Part shown: one piece after another, positions 1-9,494 of the stretch | Numbering within the stretch: position 1 is the stretch's first letter | How the letters are laid out: each line of letters opens with the position of its first letter | Assembly (NCBI GenBank): GCA_963748985.1 | Contig: CAVVKQ010000015.1 | Span: forward strand, 51,765 to 115,764 | Length of the DNA: 64,000 nucleotides | Origin: RPQJ01 sp963748985 | GTDB lineage: Bacteria > Pseudomonadota > Gammaproteobacteria > Steroidobacterales > Steroidobacteraceae | Direction of reading: 5' to 3' | Program-made: the position numbers and the translations under genes | Notes under the pieces: generated by a model | What the model was told of the DNA's origin: nothing | Databases searched by the model: none | Seen by the model: only the letters and a program-made list of their open reading frames with translations

Positions 1-269
1 TGCTCGAGGTCGGCCCGGTTATAGACGGCCACGCCGACCGGGCGGGCGGTCAGCGTTTCCACGGCGAACAGGCATTGAACGTCCGGCAGGTTGCCCACGC
101 GCACGCGCAACCCTTCTGCATCGTCCACTATTTCGGGCGGCCCGTACCTGTCGATGACGTCGACGATGCCGCGCGCGAAGCGATCCTGGCAGCCGTTGAA
201 AAAGAGGATCCGCTCGAGCGCATGGCGCTTGTGGCGAGGGAGCCGCGACGTGAATTCGATTCCCTGCAT
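1..269 (-). CDS. partial GNAT-like acetyltransferase (C-terminus outside window)
   Basis: An open frame runs on the minus strand from an ATG at 269 off the left edge without a stop (about 89 codons). The protein begins MQGIEFTSRLPRHKRHALER and contains LFAVETL and VGVAVYNR, which resemble the first strands of small GNAT-type acetyltransferases. A purine-rich GGGGAA lies just upstream of the start. The catalytic and acetyl-CoA binding part would be outside the window, so the family call is tentative. The gene is divergent from the next one. Confidence 0.45.
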   Translation of the reverse strand, partial: MQGIEFTSRLPRHKRHALERILFFNGCQDRFARGIVDVIDRYGPPEIVDDAEGLRVRVGNLPDVQCLFAVETLTARPVGVAVYNRADLE

Positions 270-490
270 GCAGGTTCCCCGGCCGCGTGCACGGCCTCGG
301 ACGGAGGTGCGGTCGATCATGCTCGCGCGACCACCTTATGTCGAGTGGATGGACGCGGAAGTGTTGCTGCAACGCCACAGAAATGCCTTGAACCCGGAAT
401 GGCCACTCGCGGGCATTTTTTTGAATTGCTTCATGTTTTTGACATTTCGAGGTGGAGTGTCGGGGCGGCTTGGCGTGCAATGGCGGCGCG

Positions 491-1843
491 ATGCCCCGCG
501 ATCCCCTGCCCGTCCCGAATGCGGCCGATCTGGCCGTTCACGCGCCCTCCGTTCCGGGCACGATGCTCGTGGACGTGGTGGTGCTGACGGCCGACCCTGA
601 ACTGTTTCAGTCCGCACGGGAAGCAGTAGGTGAGCAGAATCCGGTCTGGCGTGCGCGCTCGGCCGAAGAGGCGGCCGACTTGCTGATCAACGGACGCTGC
701 GGCGTACTGGTCATCGACATGGCCGCGGTCTCGACTCGCGCCGACACCCTTGTCGAGCAGATCGTCGAGCAGTTCCCCGATGCCATCGTCTGCGTCGCCG
801 GCACGCGTGCCGACGAACCCCTGCTGGCCCCGCTCATCAGCGCCGGCCTGGTCTACCGCTTCATGCACAAACCCACGTCGGCGCGACGGGCGGGTATGTT
901 CCTGCAGGCTGCGATCCGCCGGCACGTCGAGCGCCGCGAGGGGCGCGAAGCCAACGACCCGCTGTTGCCGCTGCTGCGCGGTCTGCGCCGCCCAACGGCT
1001 GGCATGCCCCGCGGTTACCTCGCGCTGATCGGCCTTGTGGCGCTGGCGCTGGTCGTCCCGCTCTTTGTCGGCGGCGAGCCGGATGCGCCGAAGGCGACGG
1101 CAATAGCCGCGGCGCCGGTGGCGCCCGCCCCCGAAACTGCGACAACGGGGCGCGCCGATCCAGTCCTGTCGCGAGCCCGGGCAGCGTTGCATGCCGGCCG
1201 TCTCGAGGCGCCCGAGGGCCGCAACGCGCTCGACCTGTTCCAGGCCGTGCTGCTCGCGCAGCCCGAGCAACGCGAGGCACAGGCCTCGCTCGCGAGGACG
1301 GTCGACCAGCTGCTGCAACGCGCGCAGCTGGAATTCGACGCAGGCCACAAGCCGGAAGCCGAACGGCTGGTGCGGCGTGTGCTGGCAGTCGTTCCCGACA
1401 ACGAGCAGGCCCACGCCCTGGTGCGGCGTTTCAGTCCGCCCGACACGCCGTCGCGCCAGTTGTCGCGCGAGCAGCGCGCCGAGGTGGAAGCGAGCCTGGC
1501 CGGGAATACGACCGGCTCCCCGGCGATGCCCACGCACGCGCGGACCCTTGAGGAAATCCAGACCGAACTCGCCTCACTGCCGGGGCCGGTCACGAAACTG
1601 TCCGGTTCGTCCGTTGCCCCGACGGCCGCTGCGTCAAAGACGCCGGCGCCGGTCATCCGGCCCGATCCGCTCGCGCCGCGCTTCGTCAATCCGACGCCGA
1701 CGATCGCGCCCGCAGCACGCAGTTACGCGCGCGAGCCGGTCAATTCACCCCCGACCGCAGGAGTGACCGGACCGACGTCGCGGAACGAGCCTGCAGAGCC
1801 TGCAGGCGAACCGGCGAGCCTCAGTGCCCCCCGGGGCGGGTGA
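491..1843 (+). CDS. receiver-like / single-TM / TPR-like protein
   Basis: The protein (about 450 aa) has three parts. Residues ~25-150 look like a response-regulator receiver fold, with a possible phospho-acceptor Asp in LVIDMAA and the conserved Lys in RFMHKP. One transmembrane helix follows (YLALIGLVALALVVPLFVG, ~178-196). The rest is Ala/Pro-rich with TPR-like helices (ALDLFQAVLLAQPEQ, AERLVRRVLAVVPDN) and a disordered C-terminus. No DNA-binding output domain is visible. The start is uncertain: ATG 491 was chosen, but GTG 452 and ATG 563 are in frame. The 3' end overlaps the convergent metallo-beta-lactamase gene by 23 bp. Function unknown; a membrane sensor or scaffold is only a guess. 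Confidence 0.65.
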   Translation: MPRDPLPVPNAADLAVHAPSVPGTMLVDVVVLTADPELFQSAREAVGEQNPVWRARSAEEAADLLINGRCGVLVIDMAAVSTRADTLVEQIVEQFPDAIVCVAGTRADEPLLAPLISAGLVYRFMHKPTSARRAGMFLQAAIRRHVERREGREANDPLLPLLRGLRRPTAGMPRGYLALIGLVALALVVPLFVGGEPDAPKATAIAAAPVAPAPETATTGRADPVLSRARAALHAGRLEAPEGRNALDLFQAVLLAQPEQREAQASLARTVDQLLQRAQLEFDAGHKPEAERLVRRVLAVVPDNEQAHALVRRFSPPDTPSRQLSREQRAEVEASLAGNTTGSPAMPTHARTLEEIQTELASLPGPVTKLSGSSVAPTAAASKTPAPVIRPDPLAPRFVNPTPTIAPAARSYAREPVNSPPTAGVTGPTSRNEPAEPAGEPASLSAPRGG

Positions 1844-3236
1844 GATCGACCCCCTGCGCAGGTTTCGCCACCTCCGCCTGCGCTCCCCTTGCGCGCAGCG
1901 CATCACACAGCCCGTTCGCACCTTCTGCTTCGCCGTGCACCAGGTACGTGCGGGGATTGCCCCCGACGCCCGCGTGCCAGCGCAGCAGATCTTCCTGGTC
2001 GCCGTGCGCGGAAAATCCGCCGAGCGTGTGGATACGCGCGTTCACCTTGAACTTTTCGCCATGAATGCGCACGTGCTCGCGACCATCGACGATCGCGCGC
2101 CCGAGCGTCCCCACCGCCTGGAAGCCGGTGAAAATCACGTCGCACTCTCGCTGGGTGATGTTGTGCTTGAGGTGATGCACGATGCGCCCGCCGCTGCACA
2201 TCCCGCTCCCCGCGATGATGATCGCGCCACCCCGCAGCAGGTTGATCGCCATTGATTCTTCCGCGGAGCGGCAGAGCTTGAGGTTCGACAGCGCCGGCAT
2301 GCGGCCGGCATCGCGACGCGCGGCGCTGGCTTCCGCGTCGTACAGCTCGGGATGCTTCCAGTAAACCTCGGATGCCTCGATGGCCATCGGACTGTCCAGG
2401 AACACATGCCAGTCGCCGACGCGCCACTCGTCGAAGTGACTGGCGAGCTCGTAGAGGACTTCCTGGCTGCGTCCCACCGCGAACGCGGGGATGAGCACGT
2501 TGCCGCCGCCGGCCCGCGCCGCGCGCAGGATCTCGCCGAATTCACGCAACGTATCGTTGCGCTCACGATGCCGGCGATTGCCGTAGGTGCTCTCCATGAC
2601 CACGACGTCAGCCGCGCCATTCCCTTCCGGGTCGCGCAGGATCGGCGAGTCGTATTGCCCGACGTCGCCACTGAAGACAATGCGCGAGCGTGCGCCCTCC
2701 TCCTCGAGCTGCAGCCAGACGCTGGCGGAGCCGAGAATGTGGCCGGCGTCGCGGTACGTCAGGGTCACGCCAGGAAGAACTTCGGTCGCGCGACCGTACG
2801 GCAGAGTCTTGAACTGCTGGATTGTCTCGTCCGCGTCCACTCGCGTGAACAACGGATCGGGAAAGCCGCGCGCGCTTCGATTGCCGTGTTCGGCCTGTTT
2901 ACGGCGGTAGCGCTCCGCCTCGCGCTCGGCCATGAAGGCGCTGTCCGCGAGCAGGATGCGCGCAAGGTCGCGGCATGCCGGGGTGGCGTAGATCGGTCCG
3001 CGGAAGCCGCGCTTGCGCAGCAGTGGCAGCCTCCCGCAGTGATCGATGTGCGCGTGGCTCAACACGACCGCGTCGATCGATTCCGCATCGAACGGAAAAG
3101 GCTGCCGATTGCGGATGTCGGGTCGATCGCCGCCCTGGACCAGGCCGCAGTCGAGCAGCAGCGTACGGCCGCGAACGGTGAGGATGTGGCAGGAACCGGT
3201 GACTTCACCGGCCGCGCCGTAGAACTGCAGGTGCAT
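1821..3236 (-). CDS. MBL-fold / beta-CASP RNA-processing exonuclease-like protein
   Basis: 471 aa, cytoplasmic. The metallo-beta-lactamase motif HAHIDH (HxHxDH) is near residue 60; further metal-ligand regions are seen in DAGHILGSA and SGDVGQYDSP. The beta-CASP insertion contains VVMESTYGNR, and the C-terminal RMMBL part has the typical GGFSAHGDQ and LVHGE. The family comprises archaeal/bacterial CPSF-like nucleases that process RNA with two zinc ions. The ATG at 3236 was chosen because the protein starts MHLQFYGAAGEVTGS, where the family starts. It begins 13 bp after the stop of the upstream regulator gene, so the two are probably co-transcribed. Length is normal for the family. Confidence 0.85.
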   Translation of the reverse strand: MHLQFYGAAGEVTGSCHILTVRGRTLLLDCGLVQGGDRPDIRNRQPFPFDAESIDAVVLSHAHIDHCGRLPLLRKRGFRGPIYATPACRDLARILLADSAFMAEREAERYRRKQAEHGNRSARGFPDPLFTRVDADETIQQFKTLPYGRATEVLPGVTLTYRDAGHILGSASVWLQLEEEGARSRIVFSGDVGQYDSPILRDPEGNGAADVVVMESTYGNRRHRERNDTLREFGEILRAARAGGGNVLIPAFAVGRSQEVLYELASHFDEWRVGDWHVFLDSPMAIEASEVYWKHPELYDAEASAARRDAGRMPALSNLKLCRSAEESMAINLLRGGAIIIAGSGMCSGGRIVHHLKHNITQRECDVIFTGFQAVGTLGRAIVDGREHVRIHGEKFKVNARIHTLGGFSAHGDQEDLLRWHAGVGGNPRTYLVHGEAEGANGLCDALRARGAQAEVAKPAQGVDLTRPGGH

Positions 3237-3249
3237 CGCGCGAATCGCC

Positions 3250-5841
3250 TCAGGCGATTCGCTGCCCGACGGCCGTTTCGCCTTCCTGATGGATCGGAAC
3301 GGCCGCCACCTGGCCGTCGCGCAGCAGCTTGACGCAGGCCTTGACCACCCTCGCATCGTACCGGCGACCGGCCTGCGACTGAAGCTCGTCGAGGCACGCC
3401 GCCAGGGTCAGTGCCGGTCGGTGCGGACGGGGCGACAGCATCGCTTCGACGGCATCGGCGACGGCAACGATCCGGGCCTCGAGCAGGATCTCCTCGCCTT
3501 TCAGTCCGCGCGGGTAGCCCGAGCCGTCGAGACGCTCGTGATGCTGGCGCACGGCTTCCGCGACAGGCCAGGGGAATTCGACAGTACGCAAGACTTCGAA
3601 GCCGCGCTCGGCGTGCGTCTTCACGAGTTCGAACTCCGAGACAGACAGGATGCCCGGCCGCCACAGCAGTTCGCGCGGAATCTGCAGCATGCCGACGTCG
3701 ATCAACTGACCCGCCACGCGCAAACCGCGCACGGTATGACCCGGCAGCCCGAGTGCAGTGCCGATGCCGGCCGCATAGTCGCCGACACGGCGCGCGCGCC
3801 CGGTCTTGCAGGCATCCTGTGTTTCGGCGAGTTGCGCGAGCGCTTCGATCGCGCCGAACATCACACGCTCCATGTGATCCATGGCAGTGACGATCTCCGC
3901 ATCCGAGCGGCGGCGGCGCAGCAGCTTGGTCGCTGCGTCTGCAATGTGTTCGACGTGTCGACGGTCGTCGTCGTCATACGGCTGGGCCGCATCCGCGACG
4001 AGCAGCACACCAGCGAGACGGCCGCCGTCGAGCATCGGCATCACGAGCTGGCGCTGGAATTGCGCCGGCAATCCAGCGGCTCGCAGCGCGGCCGTGCCTT
4101 CCGTCGCGTCACGAATCACCGGGCGCTGCGAGGTCGCGCATTCGCCCAAGGCCGTTGCCGGAGGCGGCGGACCGCGCCAGGGCGTAAGCGCCGTCAGCGG
4201 CTCGGTGGCTTCGGATACGCGGCGCGCGGCCAGTTCGAGCGTCGTCGCATCGCCCACCGGCAGGAAGAAATAACCCTGCGCGCTGCGCGTCAGGTCCCGC
4301 GCCAGCAGCAGCGTGCGGTCAAGAATTTCGGCTTCCGTCAGCTCGTGCGTGCGCTGCGCGAGTTCGAGCAGGCGGCTCACGCGTACGTGATCGCGCTCAA
4401 TGCGCTCGGCGGCTCGCTTCGGGCCCGCAACGTCCCGCGCGGTCAGTACGCGGAAGCCCGACTGCTCGTCGATCGCAGCAAGCGAAAATTCGACCTCGAT
4501 CGCCTGTCCGTCCGGACGTCGCCAGCGCACGTCCCGGCGCAGCGCCCCGGTGACGGTGCGCTCCTCATCGCGCGGTTTCGAATGGGCCGCAGCTTCAACT
4601 TCGAGCGCCTGCAGCGTGAGCGTGCCGAGACGTTCACGGTCGGTGTGGAGCAATGCGAGCAGCGCGCGGTTGCCGTAGCGCAGGCGTCCCTCGCCGTCGA
4701 CGACGCCGCAGGGCTCGGGCGCGACTTCCAGTGCATCGGCGAGCGCAGCCAGTTCCTGTTCCCGCGCGAGCGTTGCCAGTTCGGAACTGACGTCCCGCGC
4801 GGTGAGCAACCAGCTCGCCCGGCCGGCAAAGCTCGTGGCGACACGCCGCAGTTCGAGTCGTGTCTCGCTGCCATCCGGACGTTGCCAGTGCAGTATCGTC
4901 TCATGCGTCAAATCGTCACTGAACCCGGCGCCAGGCAGCAATTCGTTCAGCGACTTGCCGCGCAGGGCCGCGGCTTCCTGCCCGACCAGCGCCGCCGCCG
5001 AATCGGTGGCCACGTGCACGAGCTTCGATTCGATGTCGACGATCCACGTTGGCGTCGGTTGCGCCGCGAATGCACGATCGGCGTCGTTGACGGCCGACTG
5101 CAGGCGCGAACGCGCCGTCTGCAGTTCGTTGACCCGCGCCTCCAGCACGGTCACCTTGCCAATCTCGGCGCGTGATTCTTCTGCGGCGCCGCGCGCCTGC
5201 GACTCGGCCTCGACGGCCTGGCGTTGCGCAGTCTCCAGCTCGCGGATCCGCAACTGCAGCTCGCGGATGCGTACCGATTCCGCCGCGGCGAATTCGGCAC
5301 GGGCACGTGCCTCGTATTCGGCGCGTTCGCGCGCGACGCGCTCAGCCACGCTCAGCTGCTTGTTCGTCGCTTCGACGTCACGGAGCTGCTTTTCAAGGTC
5401 GCTGAGCCGCCTGCGATCCTGCTCGCGACGGTCGAGCAGTTCGGGTACCAGCGCAGGCATGCGCATCGTGCCGGAGCCGGACGGCGCTGAGTCGAAGGTC
5501 GCGGCGAGTTCCTCCAGCGTCGAACCCCGCGGAAAGAATCGTTGCGCCCCGACTTCGGCGGCGAAGGCTTCGTACTTCGGGCCTTCGACACGGAATGAAT
5601 GCAGCAGCACCGGCAGGTGCACGAACGACGGGTCCTCGCGGAGCCGGCGGCACAGTGCAAAGCCGTCGAGTCGTGGCAGCATCACGTCGCTCACGATCGC
5701 GTCGGGATTCTGGGTACGGACGACCTCGAGCGCCTCGATGCCGGTCTTCGCCTTCAGCACGCGGTGGCCGTGCGATTGCATCACGCTCTCGACGGCGGCG
5801 AGATCCTGGTCGCGTTCGTAGGCAAGCAGCACGGTCTTCAT
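3250..5841 (-). CDS. REC-PAS-PAS-GAF regulator with degenerate HD-GYP domain
   Basis: 863 aa. Order: receiver domain (1-~120, acceptor Asp in SDVMLPRLDGF), long coiled coil (~130-245, Arg/Glu/Ala-rich), two PAS domains (~250-470), a GAF domain (~490-640) and a C-terminal HD-GYP-like domain (~655-850). HD-GYP proteins normally hydrolyse cyclic di-GMP. Here the canonical HDxGK is LIDVGM (~713-718), so the metal-binding His and following Lys are lost, and the first metal-ligand helix reads KTGRARRV without its His. Later residues survive (KTHAERG, HHERLDGSGYP, VADAVEA). The protein may therefore sense rather than cleave cyclic di-GMP, which is inference. It is first in a two-gene unit with the nuclease downstream. 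Confidence 0.85.
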   Translation of the reverse strand: MKTVLLAYERDQDLAAVESVMQSHGHRVLKAKTGIEALEVVRTQNPDAIVSDVMLPRLDGFALCRRLREDPSFVHLPVLLHSFRVEGPKYEAFAAEVGAQRFFPRGSTLEELAATFDSAPSGSGTMRMPALVPELLDRREQDRRRLSDLEKQLRDVEATNKQLSVAERVARERAEYEARARAEFAAAESVRIRELQLRIRELETAQRQAVEAESQARGAAEESRAEIGKVTVLEARVNELQTARSRLQSAVNDADRAFAAQPTPTWIVDIESKLVHVATDSAAALVGQEAAALRGKSLNELLPGAGFSDDLTHETILHWQRPDGSETRLELRRVATSFAGRASWLLTARDVSSELATLAREQELAALADALEVAPEPCGVVDGEGRLRYGNRALLALLHTDRERLGTLTLQALEVEAAAHSKPRDEERTVTGALRRDVRWRRPDGQAIEVEFSLAAIDEQSGFRVLTARDVAGPKRAAERIERDHVRVSRLLELAQRTHELTEAEILDRTLLLARDLTRSAQGYFFLPVGDATTLELAARRVSEATEPLTALTPWRGPPPPATALGECATSQRPVIRDATEGTAALRAAGLPAQFQRQLVMPMLDGGRLAGVLLVADAAQPYDDDDRRHVEHIADAATKLLRRRRSDAEIVTAMDHMERVMFGAIEALAQLAETQDACKTGRARRVGDYAAGIGTALGLPGHTVRGLRVAGQLIDVGMLQIPRELLWRPGILSVSEFELVKTHAERGFEVLRTVEFPWPVAEAVRQHHERLDGSGYPRGLKGEEILLEARIVAVADAVEAMLSPRPHRPALTLAACLDELQSQAGRRYDARVVKACVKLLRDGQVAAVPIHQEGETAVGQRIA

Positions 5842-6048
5842 TGACGGGCTTCAACTCCATCACGCGGTGGCAGCGCACCCGGGCAACGGCCCGGCGCCGG
5901 TCGCAACTTCGCTGCCGGCAGTATGCTCCCCCGGCCGTTCGGGGCACTAACACGCGGCTTCAAGCCGTTGACATGCGTCACAAAACGCCGCCCGGGACGG
6001 CTCCGGCGGTACACTCGTCCAACCATGATGGGATTCCAGGAGAACCCG

Positions 6049-6639
6049 ATGATCCGGCGCATGGCGTTCGTAGGGGCAGGCGCCCTGGTCCTGCTGGCAG
6101 GCTGTGCCACGCATTGGGACGTCGACAGCTTCGAGGCCCCCGATGGCAACGTGTCTGCCCGGCACACGTACTTCTGGCAGGGCGGTGAATTCGGCACGCC
6201 TGGCACCCTTGATCCAGCGATGGTCGCGGCGGCCTCCACGCAGCTGCGGGGTACGGTGACGGCAGAACTGGACCGCAAGGGTTTCAAGGAAGTCGACACG
6301 GCGGCAGCCGCCGACATGGTCGTGAGCTTCCAGGTCGCCGGCACGCAAAGGTTTGTGCCGTCGGACGAGAGACGCATCGGTGCGCCGTCGGCCACCACGG
6401 TGCTCAGCCCGGGCGCGATTCAACCGCCCCCGGCATCGACGGTGCCGCGCGAACGGCGAGTTCGCGAGGGATCGGTCCTGGTGTTCATCGAAGACCGCGC
6501 GTCGGGCCGCCTGATCTGGCGAGGCATGGTCACCGCTGAGACACGCAGCAGCTCGACCGAACAGGGCGTGCACGTGCTCACGCAGATGGCGCGCGAGATC
6601 GCGAAGGAAATACCGGCCCGCGTCGGCACGAAGCAATAA
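6049..6639 (+). CDS. DUF4136-like outer-membrane lipoprotein
   Basis: 196 aa with a lipoprotein signal peptide: basic start MIRRMAF, hydrophobic core and the lipobox LLAGC at ~15-19. The mature part (RHTYFWQGG, ELDRKGFKEVD, AADMVVSFQVA, LIWRGMVTAE) matches the DUF4136 layout, in which a small beta-rich domain is anchored to the outer membrane; its function is unknown. The ATG at 6049 is preceded by AGGAG at ideal spacing, which decides between it and the in-frame ATG at 6025. The gene stands alone between divergent and convergent neighbours. Confidence 0.8.
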   Translation: MIRRMAFVGAGALVLLAGCATHWDVDSFEAPDGNVSARHTYFWQGGEFGTPGTLDPAMVAAASTQLRGTVTAELDRKGFKEVDTAAAADMVVSFQVAGTQRFVPSDERRIGAPSATTVLSPGAIQPPPASTVPRERRVREGSVLVFIEDRASGRLIWRGMVTAETRSSSTEQGVHVLTQMAREIAKEIPARVGTKQ

Positions 6640-6645
6640 GCCGGC

Positions 6646-7092
6646 TCAGCGCCGCATCACGAGCAACGCGCCAGCCAGCAGTAGCGCGGCGCCGAGCAGC
6701 CGTGTCGGCGTCACCGCAATCTGCGGGTAACCCAGGATGCCGAACTGGTCGACGAGCAGCGCGACGATCAACTGCCCTGCAATCACCAGCGCCACCATGG
6801 TCATGCCGCCGAGGCGTGGACCAAGGATCGTGACCGAAGCGACGTAGACGGCACCAAGCAGGCCGCCCATCCACGCCCACGCCGGGACTTGTCCAAAGCT
6901 GCCGGTCGAGGCACGGGAACCCGCGACGACGGCGAAGCCGACGAGCGCGAGCAGCCCAATCGCGAAGTTGGCGACCGCTGCCCAGAGTGGCGAACCGATT
7001 ACGCGGGCCAGCGTCGCGTTCATGCCGACCTGCACCGTCAGGGCCCCGCCGACGAGCATCGCCAGCAGGTGCGGCCAGTAGTTCGCCATCAT
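6646..7092 (-). CDS. DMT-type (YdcZ/DUF606) small membrane transporter
   Basis: 148 aa, almost entirely hydrophobic with about five predicted transmembrane helices. The repeated pattern GGALTVQVGMNATLAR, GAVYVASVTILGPRLG and the C-terminal LLGAALLLAGALLVMRR fit the DUF606/YdcZ branch of the drug/metabolite transporter superfamily, which are half-size transporters thought to work as dimers. Substrate unknown. It lies 82 bp downstream of the beta-helix membrane protein gene on the same strand and ends 6 bp from the convergent lipoprotein gene. Confidence 0.8.
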   Translation of the reverse strand: MMANYWPHLLAMLVGGALTVQVGMNATLARVIGSPLWAAVANFAIGLLALVGFAVVAGSRASTGSFGQVPAWAWMGGLLGAVYVASVTILGPRLGGMTMVALVIAGQLIVALLVDQFGILGYPQIAVTPTRLLGAALLLAGALLVMRR

Positions 7093-7174
7093 CGTTCAAG
7101 ACTCCTCAAGCCTGGCCGGCACCGGAATGACAGCGGCCCGATCGCGCTCGACGCTCGCCGGGGTGGCGCCGGAT

Positions 7175-8329
7175 TCAGGCCGCCCCTTGCAGCGTGGCAT
7201 CGCGTCGCGGCCAGCCCTGCCACACGAGCGCGCCGATGCCGAGCAGCAGCGCTGCGAATTTCACCCAGCCACCGATGACGGGCACCAGGCCGACGAGCCA
7301 CAACCCCAGCACGGCGAGCAGCAGCGCGAACAGCTTCCAGCCCGTAGTCGAGACAGTGCCGCCGCGCATCATGCCGTGCAGCTTCTGGCCGACGAACATC
7401 GCGGCCGTGACCCAGCCGAGGAACAGCAGCAACAGGTAAAGCATGAGCACGATCAACGCGAGCGGGATGCCGATGATCGTGACCAGCAGCAGGACGACCA
7501 GCACCGGCAGGCACACGAGGATCACGAACCCGAGCCCGAGACTGCGCAGGGGTTCCTGGCCGATCCACTGCGCGGCGCGAGTGGAGTACGCCGGGAAGGC
7601 GAGCATGAACAGCGTGCCGGCGACGAACACGCCGAGCATCCACAGGAACGAGCCTACCCCGTGCGCAACGGTGTGAACGTCCCGCGCGGTTTCGTGATCG
7701 TCGACGTAGTCGCCGACGTCCGTCTGGTGGAACTCGATGCCACCCGCGACCTGCGCGCTTTCGGGCAGTTCGGGTTCACGCGCGCTGTGGACGACGAGCT
7801 TGCCGTCGATGCGCGTGTTCGGGCCGATGTCGACATCCTCAGCGCGGACTTCGACATCGCCCCGCACGACGCCGTCGAGGCGCACGCTGGCGCCCGATGC
7901 CTTCAGGTATTCCTGCGCGTTGCCCTCGAACCGGATGCGGCCGCCGGTCAATGACAACCCGCCCGTGATCGTCGTGGCGGGGCCGAGCGTGACGTCGCCG
8001 CCGGCCACGCGTGCATTCCCGGCGACGATTGCATCCACCTGCACCTCGCCACCCGCGACGTAGAGATCGTCGCCGACGCTGCCGCCGATCGACACTTCGC
8101 CACCCGCGGCGATGAGGTCGCCTCGCACCTCGCCAGCCGTGGCGACGTGCCCTCCCGCCAGCATCGCGTCGCCAGCGACCGGATCGGTGAGATTGAGCGA
8201 GCCGCCCGCGCCGAAGTAATCCGAGCCGAATTGCCTCGAAACGGAGTCGTCGCCCTGGCGCTCGAAGCTGCAGCCTGCGATTAACAGGCCCAGGGCGAAC
8301 ACGCCCAGGGTCCGTGCGACCGGTGTCAT
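7175..8329 (-). CDS. polymer-forming beta-helix membrane protein (bactofilin-like N-terminus)
   Basis: 384 aa. A lipoprotein-type signal (LLIAGC, ~15-20) is followed by a repetitive Gly/Val/Ala-rich segment (~40-200), with units such as GDLIAAGGEVSIGGSV, GDDLYVAGGEVQVD and GNARVAGGDVTLG. This is the parallel beta-helix pattern of polymer-forming/bactofilin-like proteins. The C-terminal half has about five hydrophobic helices, including a run around VILVCLPVLVVLLLVTIIG. The start at 8329 is supported by GGAG 7 bp upstream and by the signal peptide; the longer open frame upstream runs into the truncated intron. Function unknown; a surface or membrane scaffold is plausible. Confidence 0.75.
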   Translation of the reverse strand: MTPVARTLGVFALGLLIAGCSFERQGDDSVSRQFGSDYFGAGGSLNLTDPVAGDAMLAGGHVATAGEVRGDLIAAGGEVSIGGSVGDDLYVAGGEVQVDAIVAGNARVAGGDVTLGPATTITGGLSLTGGRIRFEGNAQEYLKASGASVRLDGVVRGDVEVRAEDVDIGPNTRIDGKLVVHSAREPELPESAQVAGGIEFHQTDVGDYVDDHETARDVHTVAHGVGSFLWMLGVFVAGTLFMLAFPAYSTRAAQWIGQEPLRSLGLGFVILVCLPVLVVLLLVTIIGIPLALIVLMLYLLLLFLGWVTAAMFVGQKLHGMMRGGTVSTTGWKLFALLLAVLGLWLVGLVPVIGGWVKFAALLLGIGALVWQGWPRRDATLQGAA

Positions 8330-8402
8330 ATCGGTTCTCCTCGACTCCCGTCGCCCTGCCGGACAGGAACGTGCGGGATTTTGCAGGCCATCGCAGAGCA
8401 GT

Positions 8403-9455
8403 CTAGGGCAAGCCAGCAGACACGGATATGTCCGGCGACTCCGCTGGTCCCGCCGTACCCACGCTTCGACGCAGGCGCGGACGCCAGTCGCCGCCTTTGG
8501 CCACCCACAGGCTGTACCCCAGGAACTTGCGCCCGAACACACTGGCCACCGCGCTCTTGGTCTCATTGACCGTGAGCCGCAGCCGCGCGTACAGCCGCCG
8601 TAGCAACGCCATCACCCGCGCACCCGCCTTGAGACTGCGCACGTACACGTTGCAGTCATCGGCATAGCGCGCGAAGCAGTGACCCCGCCGCTCTAATTCC
8701 CGGTCCACCTCGTCGAGCAACACGTTTGCGAGCAGCGGCGACAGCGGTCCGCCTTGCGGCGTGCCTTGATACCGCTCCAGCACCACTCCATCGCTTATGA
8801 TCCCGGCGTCCAGGTACGCACGGATCAGCCGCAGCGTTGCGGCATCCCCGATTCGTTTGCCCAGCCGGTCCATCAAGATGTCGTGGTTGACCCGGTCGAA
8901 GAACTTCTCCAGATCCACGTCCACTACGACCCGGCGCCCGGACTGCACGTACGATTGCGCGGCCAATACCGCGTCGTGCGCACGTCGTCGCGGCCGGAAG
9001 CCGTAGCTGTGCTCGCTGAAGGTGGGATCGAGCAACGGTTGCAGCACCTGCAGCAACGCCTGCTGGATCAACCGGTCCGTCACCGTCGGGATGCCCAGCT
9101 CGCGCTGACCACCGTCGGGCTTCGGGATCGTCACCCGCCGTACCGGACTGGGCCGGTACGTCCCCCGCAGCAACCGCTCGCGGATGTCGGGCCAAGCGAT
9201 CTTCAGGTGTTGGCCAGTCTGTTCAACGTCCAGACCGTCCACTCCCGCCGACCCCTTGTTCACCTTCACCCGCTGCCACGCCCGCTGCAGGTTCTCTCTC
9301 GTCAGCGCCGCCGCAAGCAACGACCCTGACCCTGTGCTTTTGGTGTCGTGCCGCGGGTCTCGGGCTTCGTCGCTGGACGCTTCGCGCGCGGCTTCACCGC
9401 ACACTACCCCGTCCCGCCCGGATCGCTCCGGCATCTGACGCATGGCCCTCGACAT
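8403..9455 (-). pseudogene. ltrA: group II intron reverse transcriptase, 3'-truncated
   Basis: The reading frame encodes a group II intron-type reverse transcriptase: RT0-RT3 region (KVNKGSAGVDGLDVEQ, TIPKPDGGQRELGIPTV, FRPRRRAHDAV), the YQGTPQGGPLSPLLANV block and the catalytic FARYADD. Just after FLGYSLWVAKGG the sequence stops matching the family and ends within ~25 residues, so the X/maturase and any DNA-binding or endonuclease domains are missing. No domain V-like hairpin is visible before the next gene. The chosen ATG (9455) has GAGGG upstream and gives MSRAMRQMPE. Less than 300 bp separates it from the upstream gene, so a full 5' ribozyme also seems absent. Probably a dead mobile-element fragment. 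Confidence 0.8.
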
Positions 9456-9494
9456 CGACACGCCCTCGTGCACTTCCACTCGTTTGGCCCTTCC

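Noticed and set aside
395..421. Hairpin with a T run before the REC-TPR gene
   Set aside because: AAATGCC/GGGCATTT can pair, but the stem is short and interrupted and no plus-strand gene lies upstream that would need it.
5968..5973. TTGACA box before the DUF4136 lipoprotein gene
   Set aside because: No -10 box at 16-18 bp spacing; the nearest (TACACT) is too far downstream.
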